64,000 nucleotides of DNA from Nostoc sp. 'Peltigera membranacea cyanobiont' N6 (GTDB lineage Bacteria; Cyanobacteriota; Cyanobacteriia; Cyanobacteriales; Nostocaceae): assembly GCF_002949735.1 (NCBI RefSeq), contig NZ_CP026681.1, forward strand, positions 8,150,649 through 8,214,648, read 5' to 3'. Shown here in pieces: positions 17,393 through 27,101 of this stretch; within the stretch, counting starts at the first letter, position 1; the number at the start of each line of letters is the position of its first letter. The translations under genes were made by a program, and so were the position numbers. The notes under the pieces are model-generated. The model made no database searches. It was not told where the DNA came from and saw only the letters and a list, made by a program, of their open reading frames with translations.

Positions 17393-18019
17393 ATGACACA
17401 TCTGTTTACTAAAAGAGCTATTAGGATGGTGGCGACTATTGCTTTAGTGTTAGCGATCGCTATAAGCACTCACAACCTAGCTGATGCTGCTGAGTTCAAC
17501 TTTAACTGGAAGGGAGACACAGGTTATTCAGCCAAAGGTTCATTTAACTACGATACAACAACTGCTCCAAGTGTCATTTCGGAAGCAGGTTTGGGAACTA
17601 CGAAGAACTTGCAGTCTCTCTCAATTTCTTTCTTCGATCCATTTAGTACTCTCATAAATAGTTTCACTCCAGTACTTAGTGGTGTATCTAATTACAGCTT
17701 TTTGAGATTCAACTTTGATAGCACTAAAGAGCAAATCTTTGGCCCCTTTGATATTGGCAAGGATGATGGACTTCCTGGCGACACATGGCTGAATAATAAT
17801 CTCGCACTTATAGATGAAGGTTTTAGCGATGAGGTTATAGCTAAAGAATTTGGTTTTAACAATAGAGATGCAGCAGGGACAAAGCAAATACTAGATTTGA
17901 GCAACAATTCCGTTCAGGTATCCAAAGTCCCCGAAGGAAGCATAATTATCGGTTTACTAGCAGTGTGTAGTTTGGGATTTACCGCTTATAAAAATCTAGA
18001 CAAAGCTACCCAAGAGTAG
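17393..18019 (+). CDS. Secreted protein with a PEP-CTERM-like tail
   Basis: The 208-residue protein has a signal peptide (VATIALVLAIAISTHNLADAAE), a beta-rich middle that I do not recognise, and a C-terminal VPEGSIIIGLLAVCSLGFTA followed by a Lys-containing tail. This mirrors the PEP-CTERM sorting signal (VPEPSS plus helix plus basic end), used for surface or exopolysaccharide sorting by an exosortase, but with Gly in place of the second Pro. I chose ATG 17393 because GGAAG lies 8 nt upstream and the signal peptide then has normal length. An upstream ATG at 17357 would add 12 residues. Confidence 0.65.
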   Translation: MTHLFTKRAIRMVATIALVLAIAISTHNLADAAEFNFNWKGDTGYSAKGSFNYDTTTAPSVISEAGLGTTKNLQSLSISFFDPFSTLINSFTPVLSGVSNYSFLRFNFDSTKEQIFGPFDIGKDDGLPGDTWLNNNLALIDEGFSDEVIAKEFGFNNRDAAGTKQILDLSNNSVQVSKVPEGSIIIGLLAVCSLGFTAYKNLDKATQE

Positions 18020-18068
18020 ACTCAGTGTTACTTTACAGGGATAAAAGAAAAAGTCGGAGGCGATCGCT

Positions 18069-19331
18069 ATGGTATCAGTCAGCGATGCACAAGCAATTAT
18101 TTTAAATTTAGTCCAACCGTTGGATCGTCAACGGGATATAGAAGTTGTAGATTTATTGGCAGCCGATAGCCGGATTTTAGCAGTGCCTGTCACCAGTCCG
18201 TTAGATTTTCCCCATTGGGATAATTCGGCAATGGATGGTTACGCAGTTCGCTACGAAGATGTGCAGCACTCTAGCGCCGAACAACCCACCGTTTTAGAAA
18301 TTGTTGAAGATATTCCGGCTGGATATCAACCCAAATCTACGATTCAACCAGGGGAAGCCGCACGGATTTTCACAGGTGCGGTGATTCCAGCAGGTGCGGA
18401 TACTGTAGTTATGCAAGAGAAGACACGCCGCGAGGAAAACCGCGTGTATATCCTGGCTGCACCAAAACTAAAAGAATTTGTCAGACACAAAGCATCTTTT
18501 TACCAAGCTGGAACACAACTATTACCAGCCGGAATTAAGTTAAATGCCTCAGAAATTGCTGTATTAGCGGCAGCACAATGTCCGCAATTAAGTGTTTACC
18601 GCCGTCCACGTGTGGCAATTTTTTCGACTGGTGATGAGTTGGTGAGTATCGAGCAAGCGTTGCAACCAGGGCAAATTGTCGATTCTAATCAGTATGCGTT
18701 GGCAGCTTTGGTAAAGGAAAGTGGCGCAGAACCATTACTGTTAGGGATTGTGAAAGACGATCCAGTTAGTTTGGAGAAAGTTATTGCTCATGCTGTTGCG
18801 ATCGCTGATATAGTTCTCTCTTCTGGCGGTGTCTCAGTAGGAGATTATGATTATGTTGAAAAAATTTTACAGTCCCTAAGCGCAAAAATCCACATTCGCT
18901 CTGTGGAAATGAGGCCAGGTAAACCCCTCACCGTTGCCACCTTCCCCATTACCCAGTCCCCAGTCCCCAGTCCCCAGTCCCCACTCTACTTTGGTTTACC
19001 AGGAAATCCTGCGGCTGTGTTGGTGACATTTTGGCGGTTTGTGCTACCAGCGATTAAGAAAATTTCGGGAATTACTGAAGGTTGGGAGCCAATGTTTTTG
19101 AAAGTGCGATCGCATGATGAATTGCGATCGGATGGCAAGCGGGAAACTTACCTTTGGGGTAAATTACATTTAATTGATGGAGTTTACGAATTTCACAAAG
19201 CTGGTGGTAGTAATAGTTCCGGCAATTTAATTAATTTAGCTCAAACCGATGCCTTAGCTGTTCTCCCGGTGGGTAAAACATTAATTTCTCCAAAAGAAGA
19301 GGTGCAAGTTTTGCAGCTTAGTAACGGGTAA
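18069..19331 (+). CDS. moeA: Molybdopterin molybdenumtransferase
   Basis: MoeA inserts molybdenum into adenylylated molybdopterin in the last step of molybdenum cofactor synthesis, needed for example by nitrate reductase. The 420-residue protein shows HWDNSAMDGYAVR near residue 55, the ARIFTGAVIPAGADTVVMQE stretch near 100, the MPT-binding ATGDE-like FSTGDELV near 190 and SSGGVSVGDYD near 255. A CGGAGG Shine-Dalgarno lies upstream with a HIP1 site in the spacer. Near residues 294-305 a heptamer repeat has been incorporated in frame (SPVPSPQSP), in a loop just before the FGLPGNPAAV motif. Confidence 0.95.
   Translation: MVSVSDAQAIILNLVQPLDRQRDIEVVDLLAADSRILAVPVTSPLDFPHWDNSAMDGYAVRYEDVQHSSAEQPTVLEIVEDIPAGYQPKSTIQPGEAARIFTGAVIPAGADTVVMQEKTRREENRVYILAAPKLKEFVRHKASFYQAGTQLLPAGIKLNASEIAVLAAAQCPQLSVYRRPRVAIFSTGDELVSIEQALQPGQIVDSNQYALAALVKESGAEPLLLGIVKDDPVSLEKVIAHAVAIADIVLSSGGVSVGDYDYVEKILQSLSAKIHIRSVEMRPGKPLTVATFPITQSPVPSPQSPLYFGLPGNPAAVLVTFWRFVLPAIKKISGITEGWEPMFLKVRSHDELRSDGKRETYLWGKLHLIDGVYEFHKAGGSNSSGNLINLAQTDALAVLPVGKTLISPKEEVQVLQLSNG
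18951..18983. repeat. CCCCAGT heptamer array inside moeA
   Basis: Four tandem copies of CCCCAGT lie inside the moeA reading frame. The same type of repeat is usually found between genes in Nostoc-like genomes. 28 bp is not a multiple of three, so frame preservation depended on the whole inserted length. Confidence 0.85.
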
Positions 19332-19404
19332 TGAAAGCAAAATAATCAATTTTAAATCGCTAGAACCATTGATATTTAGCGCTCTTTAGGGAATGAATCA
19401 GCCC

Positions 19405-19466
19405 TGCCTTAAAAAGGGGGGAAACGGAATCAAAGTCCCCCTTTTTAAGGGGGATTTAGGGGGATC
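19405..19466. repeat. Palindromic repeat of the CCCCCTTTTTAAGG type
   Basis: An inverted repeat of about 15 bp (CCTTAAAAAGGGGG ... CCCCCTTTTTAAGG) followed by GGGATTTAGGGGGATC lies after moeA. Related copies occur at 50568-50676 and 55656-55735. It may also act as a terminator between moeA and the convergent cysteine-desulfurase-like gene. Confidence 0.75.
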
Positions 19467-19583
19467 TACAAGTATTTGATACATCACCAAGGACTTTTCA
19501 AACATCCTCTAAGACAGGGGATGAAAAAAAGGCTTAACTCAATCATCTTGAATCAAACCAGATAATTACGAATTACGAATTAG

Positions 19584-20816
19584 TTAAAATGTCTGCTCAA
19601 AAGCCTCAATCAAGCTGTTAACTTCCTCAAGGGTGTTGTAATGTACCATACTCACCCGGACTATTCCACCTTGCGACGCTAACCCCAGATATTCAATGAG
19701 CCGTTTAGCATAAAAATCTCCGTAGCGAATCCCAATGTGATGCTGGTCAATTTTTGCCGGAATGGTTGAGCTATTCATTCCATCGACGACAAAAGATATA
19801 GTTGGTACACGGAATTGACGGTCAGCCTTTGATTGACCAATGACTCGCACATTAGGCTTGCTGTTGAGGTAATTTAGGAGGCGATCGCTAATTTTTTCTT
19901 CATGTATGCTAATTAAATCAAAGGACTGCACCATCTGATTTCTCAAATCAGGTGCGGTTTTATCGCCGTAATGGAGTTGTGCTAACTCACTTAAATAATC
20001 ACATAAACCTAACATTCCATAACTTAATTCAAAATTGACATTACCTAACTGAAATTTATAAGGTATGTCTGTCTGTTGAATAAAATAATGATTAAGACCA
20101 GGCAATCTTAATAAATGTTCTTCTTTGCCATAAAGTAAGGCATGGTGTGGCCCGTAAACTTTGTAAGAACTCAAAGTATAAAAATCAACATCCAAATCTT
20201 GGACATCAACTAATCTGTGTGGTGCATAAGCTACACCATCCACACAAATCATCGCGTTGCGATCGTGTACAAATGCAGCAATTTCTTTGATCGGGTTGAT
20301 GGTTCCCAAAACATTAGAAGCATGAGTCAAGGCTACTAATTTAGTGCTATTACTCATTAATTGTTCTAAATCTGCTAAATGGAGTTCCAAGGTATCTGGG
20401 CGAATTTGCCACACTTTAACCTTCATTCCTTGTTTTTCCAAAGCAACCCAAGCACCAATATTGGCTTCATGGTCACAATTAGTAACAATAATCTCATCAC
20501 CAGGTGTAAAGGTTTGACCCAGACAAGTTGAGAGAACTTTCAACATCATTGTCGTAGATGGGCCCATAACTATTTCTTTAGAAGAATTGGCATTAATAAA
20601 AGTAGCCATTCCCCTAGTTGCTAAAGCCAATCGTTCTCCGGCAAGTTGAGAAACAGCATAAGAAGCTCCCAACTGGACATCAGAACTTAGGAGAAATTCG
20701 CTAATTCTATCTACTACTTTTTTCAGGGTTTGTGACCCGCCAGCGTTATCAAAAAAAGTCCATTCACCAGCTAGCGCAGGAAAATATTGACGAACTTTAT
20801 CAAGATTCAAAAGCAT
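19584..20816 (-). CDS. Class V aminotransferase, cysteine-desulfurase-like, without catalytic Cys
   Basis: The 410-residue PLP enzyme has the class V fold: FFDNAGGSQ near residue 21, GPSTTMMLKVLS, CDHEANIGAW with the ring-stacking His, ALTHASNVLGT, CVDGVAYAPH with the PLP-ring Asp, and the Schiff-base Lys in SSYKVYGPH near residue 219. In SufS/IscS enzymes a loop Cys near the C-terminus attacks the substrate sulfur; here the matching segment reads GIRYGDFYAKRL with no Cys. It resembles the VC1184-like subfamily whose reaction is unknown. It is therefore unlikely to be a standard desulfurase. Neighbouring genes give no clue to its substrate. Confidence 0.85.
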   Translation of the reverse strand: MLLNLDKVRQYFPALAGEWTFFDNAGGSQTLKKVVDRISEFLLSSDVQLGASYAVSQLAGERLALATRGMATFINANSSKEIVMGPSTTMMLKVLSTCLGQTFTPGDEIIVTNCDHEANIGAWVALEKQGMKVKVWQIRPDTLELHLADLEQLMSNSTKLVALTHASNVLGTINPIKEIAAFVHDRNAMICVDGVAYAPHRLVDVQDLDVDFYTLSSYKVYGPHHALLYGKEEHLLRLPGLNHYFIQQTDIPYKFQLGNVNFELSYGMLGLCDYLSELAQLHYGDKTAPDLRNQMVQSFDLISIHEEKISDRLLNYLNSKPNVRVIGQSKADRQFRVPTISFVVDGMNSSTIPAKIDQHHIGIRYGDFYAKRLIEYLGLASQGGIVRVSMVHYNTLEEVNSLIEAFEQTF

Positions 20817-21122
20817 AGTATAAGTTTTGTAGAGAATGTTATTTACCCTAACCTACCTTTTGGCAAGTCGCCCAAAGAGCATCTACACCGTCTTTTGCTA
20901 TTTACAGCTTCTTCTACCAGATTTATTACTCTGCAAAAATCTCTCTAGAGGGGGTATACTTGGGAACTCCAGGAGGATATTACTGACACAGTTAACTTCC
21001 AGCAAGAGTTAATGTCTTGATTCTTCACAATTCTCGCCAATTTTCTTTGATAAGTTTAAGGTAGAGTCAAATAAACTATATTTTGATTCTTAATTCCTTG
21101 ATTTAAAACAAAGGAACGACTT

Positions 21123-21356
21123 ATGAACACTACGGTTAAATATGACATCGAAGTTATCAAGGAAGAAGCACTTCAACTTGTTAAAAAGAGATTTGTTAAC
21201 CGTCAACAGGCAATTTATACCCTTTGTAAATATATTCCTCATCGTGACTGGGTTAATTTTGAACTTGAGTTAGAAAAGAATGAATTTCTACTCAGAGATA
21301 GAATTATCGACCTACTCAATCACGAATCTTGGGAAGATGATGCAGGCTGCATCTAA
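21123..21356 (+). CDS. DUF4327-family small protein
   Basis: A 77-residue protein with a strong AAAGGA ribosome site. The pattern DIEVIKEEALQLVKKRFVNR, IYTLCKYIPHRDWVNFELEL and FLLRDRIIDLL matches DUF4327, a cyanobacterial family of unknown function. It is acidic at the C-terminus (ESWEDDAG) and has no membrane segment. It stands alone and is followed by a hairpin. Confidence 0.8.
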   Translation: MNTTVKYDIEVIKEEALQLVKKRFVNRQQAIYTLCKYIPHRDWVNFELELEKNEFLLRDRIIDLLNHESWEDDAGCI

Positions 21357-21421
21357 AAGCAGTGCCCCATTAGCAGCATCCGAATAAAATCAAAATTAAA
21401 AATTCATTTTTCAGCGTTAAA

Positions 21422-21445
21422 AACCCTCGAATCAATTCGGGGGTT
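21422..21445 (+). terminator. Probable terminator after the DUF4327 gene
   Basis: An 11-bp stem (21422-21432 with 21435-21445, one mismatch) lies 65 nt past the stop. Only a weak T-containing run follows, so termination strength is uncertain. Confidence 0.5.
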
Positions 21446-22005
21446 ATAAATAAGATATTGTTGAAGACTTGTTATGCTAAATTCACAGTCTTTAAGAGGG
21501 AACAGGCGAAAGAGCCAATATTAAGAAATAATCGGAGAAATCAGCTTTATTTCCCATGTATAGCAAGCTTTTTGAGATTTTCTCACATAAATTTAGCATA
21601 CTAGGTACTAAAGAACCAAATTAACTTTAGGAACGCAAATTTAATAAGGTGCAATTCTTATTTAACTTGGAATGGTGCGTTACGCTCCGCTAACACACCC
21701 TACTTTTGCATTTTATTTAATCATCAGTTAGAGTAATCTCTTGAGATATCCGATCTGCTATCTCTAATTTGACAATAGAATGAGTTGAGAAACTCTAAAA
21801 TTCTATCTACCTCCTGGTTTAGTTACTAACTTGCATTGTGTCTCTTGTATTAGGTTTTCTAATCTTTACAGGGTAAATAGTTGATTGATAATTGATTGAT
21901 TATCAATTACAGCAAAATAATTCCTGATTTTTAACAATTTACTGACTTTAGTTTCTACAAAATTGTACTGATATCAAAGAGATCATTAGAATTGACAAAT
22001 TAACT
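21446..22005. other. Intergenic, AT-rich, with one dispersed palindrome
   Basis: No gene is visible. GGTGCGTTACGCTCCGCTAA (from 21674) followed by a CACACC arm is a copy of a common cyanobacterial palindromic repeat. The kinase promoter is probably in the last 150 bp. Confidence 0.5.
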
Positions 22006-25000
22006 ATGCGATTCAACGATCGTCTGATTAACATACCTAGATTAAATAATGTTATTAATCGTTCTCCCCTAACGATTAGTTTTGATAGTTTTGTAGTCGA
22101 AGCTATTGTTCTGATGAGTCAGGAAAGATGTAGTAATTATGCACCTATTAGTTTAAATTCCTCATTAGATTTAAGCTTTGCCAATCAATCACTAAATGGT
22201 TGCGTCTTGGTTTTGGATGGAGAAAACTTATTAGGTATTTTTACAGGAAAAGATGTAATTAGACTTATAGCTTTGGGAATAGACTTAGCCACGGTGACAA
22301 TGGCTGAAGTGATGACGCAGCCAGTAGTTACCCTTAGACAATCAGATTCTAATGATATTTTCACTGCTTTATCATTATTGCGTCAGCACCAGACTGACTA
22401 TTTACCTGTTTTGGACGATCGCGGGCAATTGCTAGGAATCATCACCCAGACTAGTTTACTACAAGCCTTTGACCTGGTAAAAATGGTTGGGGTGGTTGAA
22501 GGCTTGCAGCAATATTTACAAGAACCCACAGATGAATTCAGGCAGGTTAATCTGCCAATTGAGATCGAGCAGGTGTACCGCCAAACTCAAAATAACTTAA
22601 AAGTATGGGTTGAGGCCAAATTGGCTGAAATCATCCAAGTTAATCAGGAACTTCAGCTAGCCCTCGAAGAACTCCAAGCGGAACGGACAGAAGGACTTGT
22701 TACGTCCAACGTTTTGCTGCAACACGAAATTAGCGATCGCCAACGTGCAGAAGTTGCATTACAGCAGAGCGAAAACCTCTATCGCCAACTAGTGGAAAGC
22801 CAAACTGACATAATTATCCGCATTGATTTACAAGGGAAGATTACCTTTGCCAATATGGCTGCCTGTCAAACCTTTGGCTGGAAACAAGATGAGTTTCATG
22901 GTCAGTCATTTTTCCAGTTTTTTCATCTAGATGACTTACCTAAAGTGATGGAAAGTATCACAGTTTTAGAATCTTCCTTCCATCCATTGACTAATTGTGA
23001 GCGACGGTTATTCACAGTCAATGGTATTCGTTGGTTTGAATGGAATGCGATCGCAATTCATGATGACAAAGGAGAAGTTGTTGAAATACAAGGGGTAGCC
23101 AGAGATATTACCGAACAGCGAGCTGCGTTAGAGGAACGCCAACTTGCCGAAGCAGCACTACGCCAAAGCGAGGAGAAATTTCGCACTTTTGCCGAACACA
23201 CCCAAGCACTCATCTGGATTCGTAGCGCAGATACATTCCAACCTTTGTACATTAGTCCCGCTTATGAGAAGATTTGGGGCCGATCTTCTCAGAGTCTGTT
23301 TGAGGAGCCAAAATCTTGGGTAAACAACATTCATCCAGACGATCGCGATCGCGCCACCCAATTAATCGACCAACTGCTGAGTACTAATCAATCTATTTCA
23401 ACAGAATATCGGATTTTACGACCTGATGGCTCGGTGCGCTGGATTTGGAATCAGGGCTTTGCTGTCTACGATCGCCAAGGAAAAGTTAACTATTATGGTG
23501 GCATTGCTGAAGATATCACCGAGCGCAAACTGGCCGAAGAGTCACTGCAAGAAAGTGAAGCACGATTGAGTTTAGCTACCGAAGCAGTCCAAATTGGTAT
23601 ATGGGATCGAAACCTAATCGCCAATACTGGGATTTGGTCTGCCAATATGGGGCCACTTTATGGTCTACCGAGTAACACCTTGTGTCCAAGCTTTGAAGGC
23701 TATCTCAATTTAATCCATCCAGAAGACCGCGAATCGGTAGCTGCGAATATGGCTTGGATGATTGAGGCAGGACAGGGATCTATAGAGTATCGAATTATCT
23801 GGACTGACGGCAGCCTACACTGGTTACACTGCAAAGGTCGGGCTTACTATAACAAAATTGGTCAGCCAATTCGAGCGATCGGCACAAGTAGGGATGTAAC
23901 TGAGAGCAAGCTGGCAGAACAAAAAATTTCCGAACAAGCCGCTCTACTTGATATCGCCACAGATGCCATATTAGTTAGAGATTTCCAGTCTCAAATATTA
24001 GTTTGGAATAAAGGTGCAGAGCGGATGTACGGTTGGCTCTCTACAGAAGTTATAGGAAAAAACCTCGAGGAGATTTTGTACCCAACCAAAATTCAGCACC
24101 AACTGGAAATACCTCTAAAAAGCGTAATTGAGAGTGGCTCGTGGCAAGGTGAGTTATCTAAGGTGACAAAATCCGGTAAGACAATTATTGTAGAAAGCCG
24201 ATGGACATTGATGCGCGATCCTGAAGGAAAACCTAAATCTATCCTGACTGTTGACACTGATATTACTGAAAAGAAACAACTTGAAGAACAGTTTTTTCGC
24301 GCCCAGCGATTGGAAAGCATTGGTACTCTTGCAGGTGGTATTGCCCACGACTTAAACAATATATTGACACCAATTTTGGCAACAGCTCAATTGCTACAGG
24401 GGAAATTTTTTCAAGACGAGGAGCGTTCTGGGCAACTGCTGACACTTGTAGAAAGCAACGCCCAACGGGGAGCAGCTTTAGTGAAGCAAGTTTTGTCATT
24501 TGCGCGAGGATTTAAAGGGGAGCGGACAATTATCCAAATCAAGTACCTGATTTCAGAAATTATCCAAATTATTAAACAGACATTTCCCAAATCTATTGAA
24601 TTTTCCACGGTTATCCCAGAAGATATTTGGGCTGTCACCGTAGATACCACACAACTGCATCAAGTGTTGATGAATCTAGTAGTAAATGCCCGCGATGCTT
24701 TACCGGATGGGGGCAATATCAAAATTTCTGCGGAAAATAAGTTTATTGATGAAGCTTATACGAGAATGAATATCGATGCCAAGGTTGGGCATTATGTTGT
24801 AATTACCGTTGCCGATAACGGAGTTGGGATACCGCCAGAAATATTAGATAGAATTTTTGAGCCATTTTTCACGACAAAAGAGATCAATGCAGGTACGGGA
24901 CTTGGCCTTTCAACAGTGCTGGGCATCATTAGAAGCCACGACGGTTTTATCAAAGTATCTAGTAATGTTGGTAGAGGCAGCAAATTTGACCTGTTTTTAC

Positions 25001-25437
25001 CAGCAGTGCAAGCAACCCAAGCCTTCGAGATCGAAGATATGGAACTGCTCCCAGGAAAGGGAGAATTGATTTTAGTTGTAGATGATGAGGCTCAAATTCG
25101 GGAGGTTGCCACCATCATTCTAGAAAAATATAACTATAAGATACTAGCTGCCAGTAATGGCATAGAAGCGATCGCACTTTATGCCCAACACAAGCATCAA
25201 ATAAATGCCGTATTGATGGATATAATGATGCCGGAGATGGATGGAATTACTGCTATTCGCACCTTGCAAAAAATGAACAAGCAGGTTCAAATCATTGCCT
25301 GTACGGGGTTGAACTTAGTAGATGTATCTGCTCAAGCTGCTGATGCCAATGTGCAAGCAGTATTATCAAAACCCTATACAGCCAGAGAACTATTGAAAAG
25401 TTTACACCACCTATTGCGCGAACCCCGTGGAATCTAA
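22006..25437 (+). CDS. Hybrid sensor histidine kinase with CBS pair and several PAS domains
   Basis: An 1143-residue cytosolic signalling kinase. Order: two CBS domains (about residues 15-165, with VLVLDGENLLGIFTGKDVIR and LPVLDDRGQLLGIITQ), which usually sense adenosine nucleotides; a coiled coil (about 180-255); four PAS/PAC units (about 255-770, repeatedly ending in RDITE or EDITE); HisKA with the phosphorylated His781 in GGIAHDLNN; HATPase (about 885-1000, LVVNARDALPDGG and GTGLGLSTV); and a receiver domain (about 1020-1135) with Asp1072 in VLMDIMMPEMDG. No membrane segment is seen. The output partner is not adjacent. The signal sensed by the PAS domains cannot be read from the sequence. 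Confidence 0.95.
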   Translation: MRFNDRLINIPRLNNVINRSPLTISFDSFVVEAIVLMSQERCSNYAPISLNSSLDLSFANQSLNGCVLVLDGENLLGIFTGKDVIRLIALGIDLATVTMAEVMTQPVVTLRQSDSNDIFTALSLLRQHQTDYLPVLDDRGQLLGIITQTSLLQAFDLVKMVGVVEGLQQYLQEPTDEFRQVNLPIEIEQVYRQTQNNLKVWVEAKLAEIIQVNQELQLALEELQAERTEGLVTSNVLLQHEISDRQRAEVALQQSENLYRQLVESQTDIIIRIDLQGKITFANMAACQTFGWKQDEFHGQSFFQFFHLDDLPKVMESITVLESSFHPLTNCERRLFTVNGIRWFEWNAIAIHDDKGEVVEIQGVARDITEQRAALEERQLAEAALRQSEEKFRTFAEHTQALIWIRSADTFQPLYISPAYEKIWGRSSQSLFEEPKSWVNNIHPDDRDRATQLIDQLLSTNQSISTEYRILRPDGSVRWIWNQGFAVYDRQGKVNYYGGIAEDITERKLAEESLQESEARLSLATEAVQIGIWDRNLIANTGIWSANMGPLYGLPSNTLCPSFEGYLNLIHPEDRESVAANMAWMIEAGQGSIEYRIIWTDGSLHWLHCKGRAYYNKIGQPIRAIGTSRDVTESKLAEQKISEQAALLDIATDAILVRDFQSQILVWNKGAERMYGWLSTEVIGKNLEEILYPTKIQHQLEIPLKSVIESGSWQGELSKVTKSGKTIIVESRWTLMRDPEGKPKSILTVDTDITEKKQLEEQFFRAQRLESIGTLAGGIAHDLNNILTPILATAQLLQGKFFQDEERSGQLLTLVESNAQRGAALVKQVLSFARGFKGERTIIQIKYLISEIIQIIKQTFPKSIEFSTVIPEDIWAVTVDTTQLHQVLMNLVVNARDALPDGGNIKISAENKFIDEAYTRMNIDAKVGHYVVITVADNGVGIPPEILDRIFEPFFTTKEINAGTGLGLSTVLGIIRSHDGFIKVSSNVGRGSKFDLFLPAVQATQAFEIEDMELLPGKGELILVVDDEAQIREVATIILEKYNYKILAASNGIEAIALYAQHKHQINAVLMDIMMPEMDGITAIRTLQKMNKQVQIIACTGLNLVDVSAQAADANVQAVLSKPYTARELLKSLHHLLREPRGI

Positions 25438-25825
25438 CTGCGTGACATTTGGGTAATAATACTATCCCAATGAATAGAGAACAGAGTTAGCCTGTAGCAG
25501 TCATTATTTATGGACTTGTTTACGAAAATTCTGAGCTAATTGCTCCCCCAACTTGCTCAATAGTATAACTTCTAAAATATAAACTAATGTAAACATATCA
25601 CTAAAAACCATAATTAGTTCTAATATACGGCAATCCTATCGACAAACCGTATATTATGAATAAAGCAATAAAATAATTAACTTCAAAAGGCAAATTTTGA
25701 AGTAATCAAGCAATATCGTTTGATATTTAGCTAGTTTTGCCGTTTTTATTTAAATATCTTCTCAAAGCTTGCTGATTCGAGTATTTACCAAGCTGGAAGC
25801 CATCAAAAAGTCAAAAGGAGTGAAT
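25438..25825. other. Intergenic, AT-rich
   Basis: I see no gene or strong repeat here. The stretch upstream of the phosphatase-like gene contains its Shine-Dalgarno at 25814-25820. Confidence 0.4.
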
Positions 25826-26302
25826 GTGATCAACGCCATACAGATTAACGAAAACTTGACAACCACAGGACAAGTCATCCCAAAACAGCTTGAGCAAGCT
25901 ATCGAAGAAGGTTTTAAATCCATTCTAAATCTGCGATCGCCTGATGAACTAGGATTTTCTAAGGATGAGCAAAAAGTAGCGGAAGCATTGGGGCTGCATT
26001 ATACAAATGTTCCACTCAAGGTGGATTTAAAAAACTTGAATGAAGAGGTGATTACCAAAATCCTCACGACACTAGAACAAATACCTAAACCAGCAGTTGT
26101 ACATTGTGCAGCCGGGATGCGTTCGACTGGAATTGCGCTATTAAGTATCGCTATTCAGGAAGGATTAACACCAGAGGAAACCTTAGCCAAGGCTAGGAAT
26201 CTGGGTTTTGGATTCTTTGAACACGCTGGCGTTAGTCCCCGGCTGAAGCAATTATTTATAGACTACGTTAACAAACACGCGAAAGTAGCTGTACTCAGCT
26301 AA
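25826..26302 (+). CDS. DUF442 phosphatase-like protein
   Basis: A 158-residue protein of the DUF442 (beta-lactamase hydrolase-like) family, which has the fold of tyrosine phosphatases. The P-loop VVHCAAGMRSTG near residue 97 carries the expected Cys and Arg (C-x4-R), so the active site looks intact. Early motifs are INENLTTTGQ and KSILNLRSPDE. I start at GTG 25826 because AAAGGAG lies 5 nt upstream. An in-frame TTG at 25769 has no ribosome site. Relatives are linked to sulfide metabolism in some bacteria, but here there is no supporting neighbour. Confidence 0.8.
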   Translation: MINAIQINENLTTTGQVIPKQLEQAIEEGFKSILNLRSPDELGFSKDEQKVAEALGLHYTNVPLKVDLKNLNEEVITKILTTLEQIPKPAVVHCAAGMRSTGIALLSIAIQEGLTPEETLAKARNLGFGFFEHAGVSPRLKQLFIDYVNKHAKVAVLS

Positions 26303-26324
26303 AAGTAATGTCAGTTTGACAAAC

Positions 26325-26362
26325 CTCTCACTGCCTTAAACTTTCCTTCAAGGCAGCGAGAG
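26325..26362 (+). terminator. Hairpin after the DUF442 gene
   Basis: A 13-bp stem with one mismatch (26325-26337 and 26350-26362) and a 12-nt loop lies 22 nt past the stop. No U tract follows, so this is a weak terminator call. Confidence 0.45.
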
Positions 26363-27101
26363 AGATGCTTTGGCATAATAAAATATTTTAGAGGCTTCTT
26401 TATTAGTATTCTAGTTTTTGTGTGTAGTTCTACTTAATGCGATCGCCTGAAGAGAATCTGGCAAAAATATAGAATTTTATGGATAAAAATGCACGCATCG
26501 CATAACTAAAGTTAAAAGACAAGTTCTGTTAACAATACCTTTGCCAAAAAAAAGAAAACGAAAAATATTGCTGTCACTTCATAAGTACTTGCTAGGTATC
26601 CCACAAGTTCCCAATTTTAAACTAGTACAACACGGCGGAAATAAACCAACCATTGGAAATGTCTAGAACCCTTACGCAATCGGAATTCCGAATTCCGAAT
26701 TCCGAATTCCGCCTTGCGGTACTAGGTATACTTTAACGCTTCCACCTCTTCAAGGGGTGGAATTCTTGTTTCAACCAGGTAAATAATACGTAAATAGCGA
26801 TTCTAAAAACTAAAAAATAGATAAGTAAAGTGAAGTAAGGAAAAATACTATTCCAAATAGTGACACTTACAAAAACAAACATTATAGTAATGCAATTAAC
26901 CAATGCTTTTATGTAGCAGGTTAGCTAAGTAATGCTTATAACGCCAGTTAAAAGCTGAAATTCACTAAAAAATTAGTGTATTCCCGGTTGACACAAACTA
27001 TACCGAAAGTCCGAACTTTTGGCTAATTTATTGTGCCTTAAAACAGCAATACTGGCAGGTTGATATCTCAAGTTTCTGAAAAAGTGATTTAGGTAGAAAT
27101 T
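26363..27101. repeat. Long intergenic region with CCGAATT tandem repeat
   Basis: No gene is visible in about 740 bp. At 26681-26710 there are four tandem copies of CCGAATT, a short tandem heptamer repeat. The region before the RTX-type gene is AT-rich and may hold its promoter, but no clear box was identified. Confidence 0.6.
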
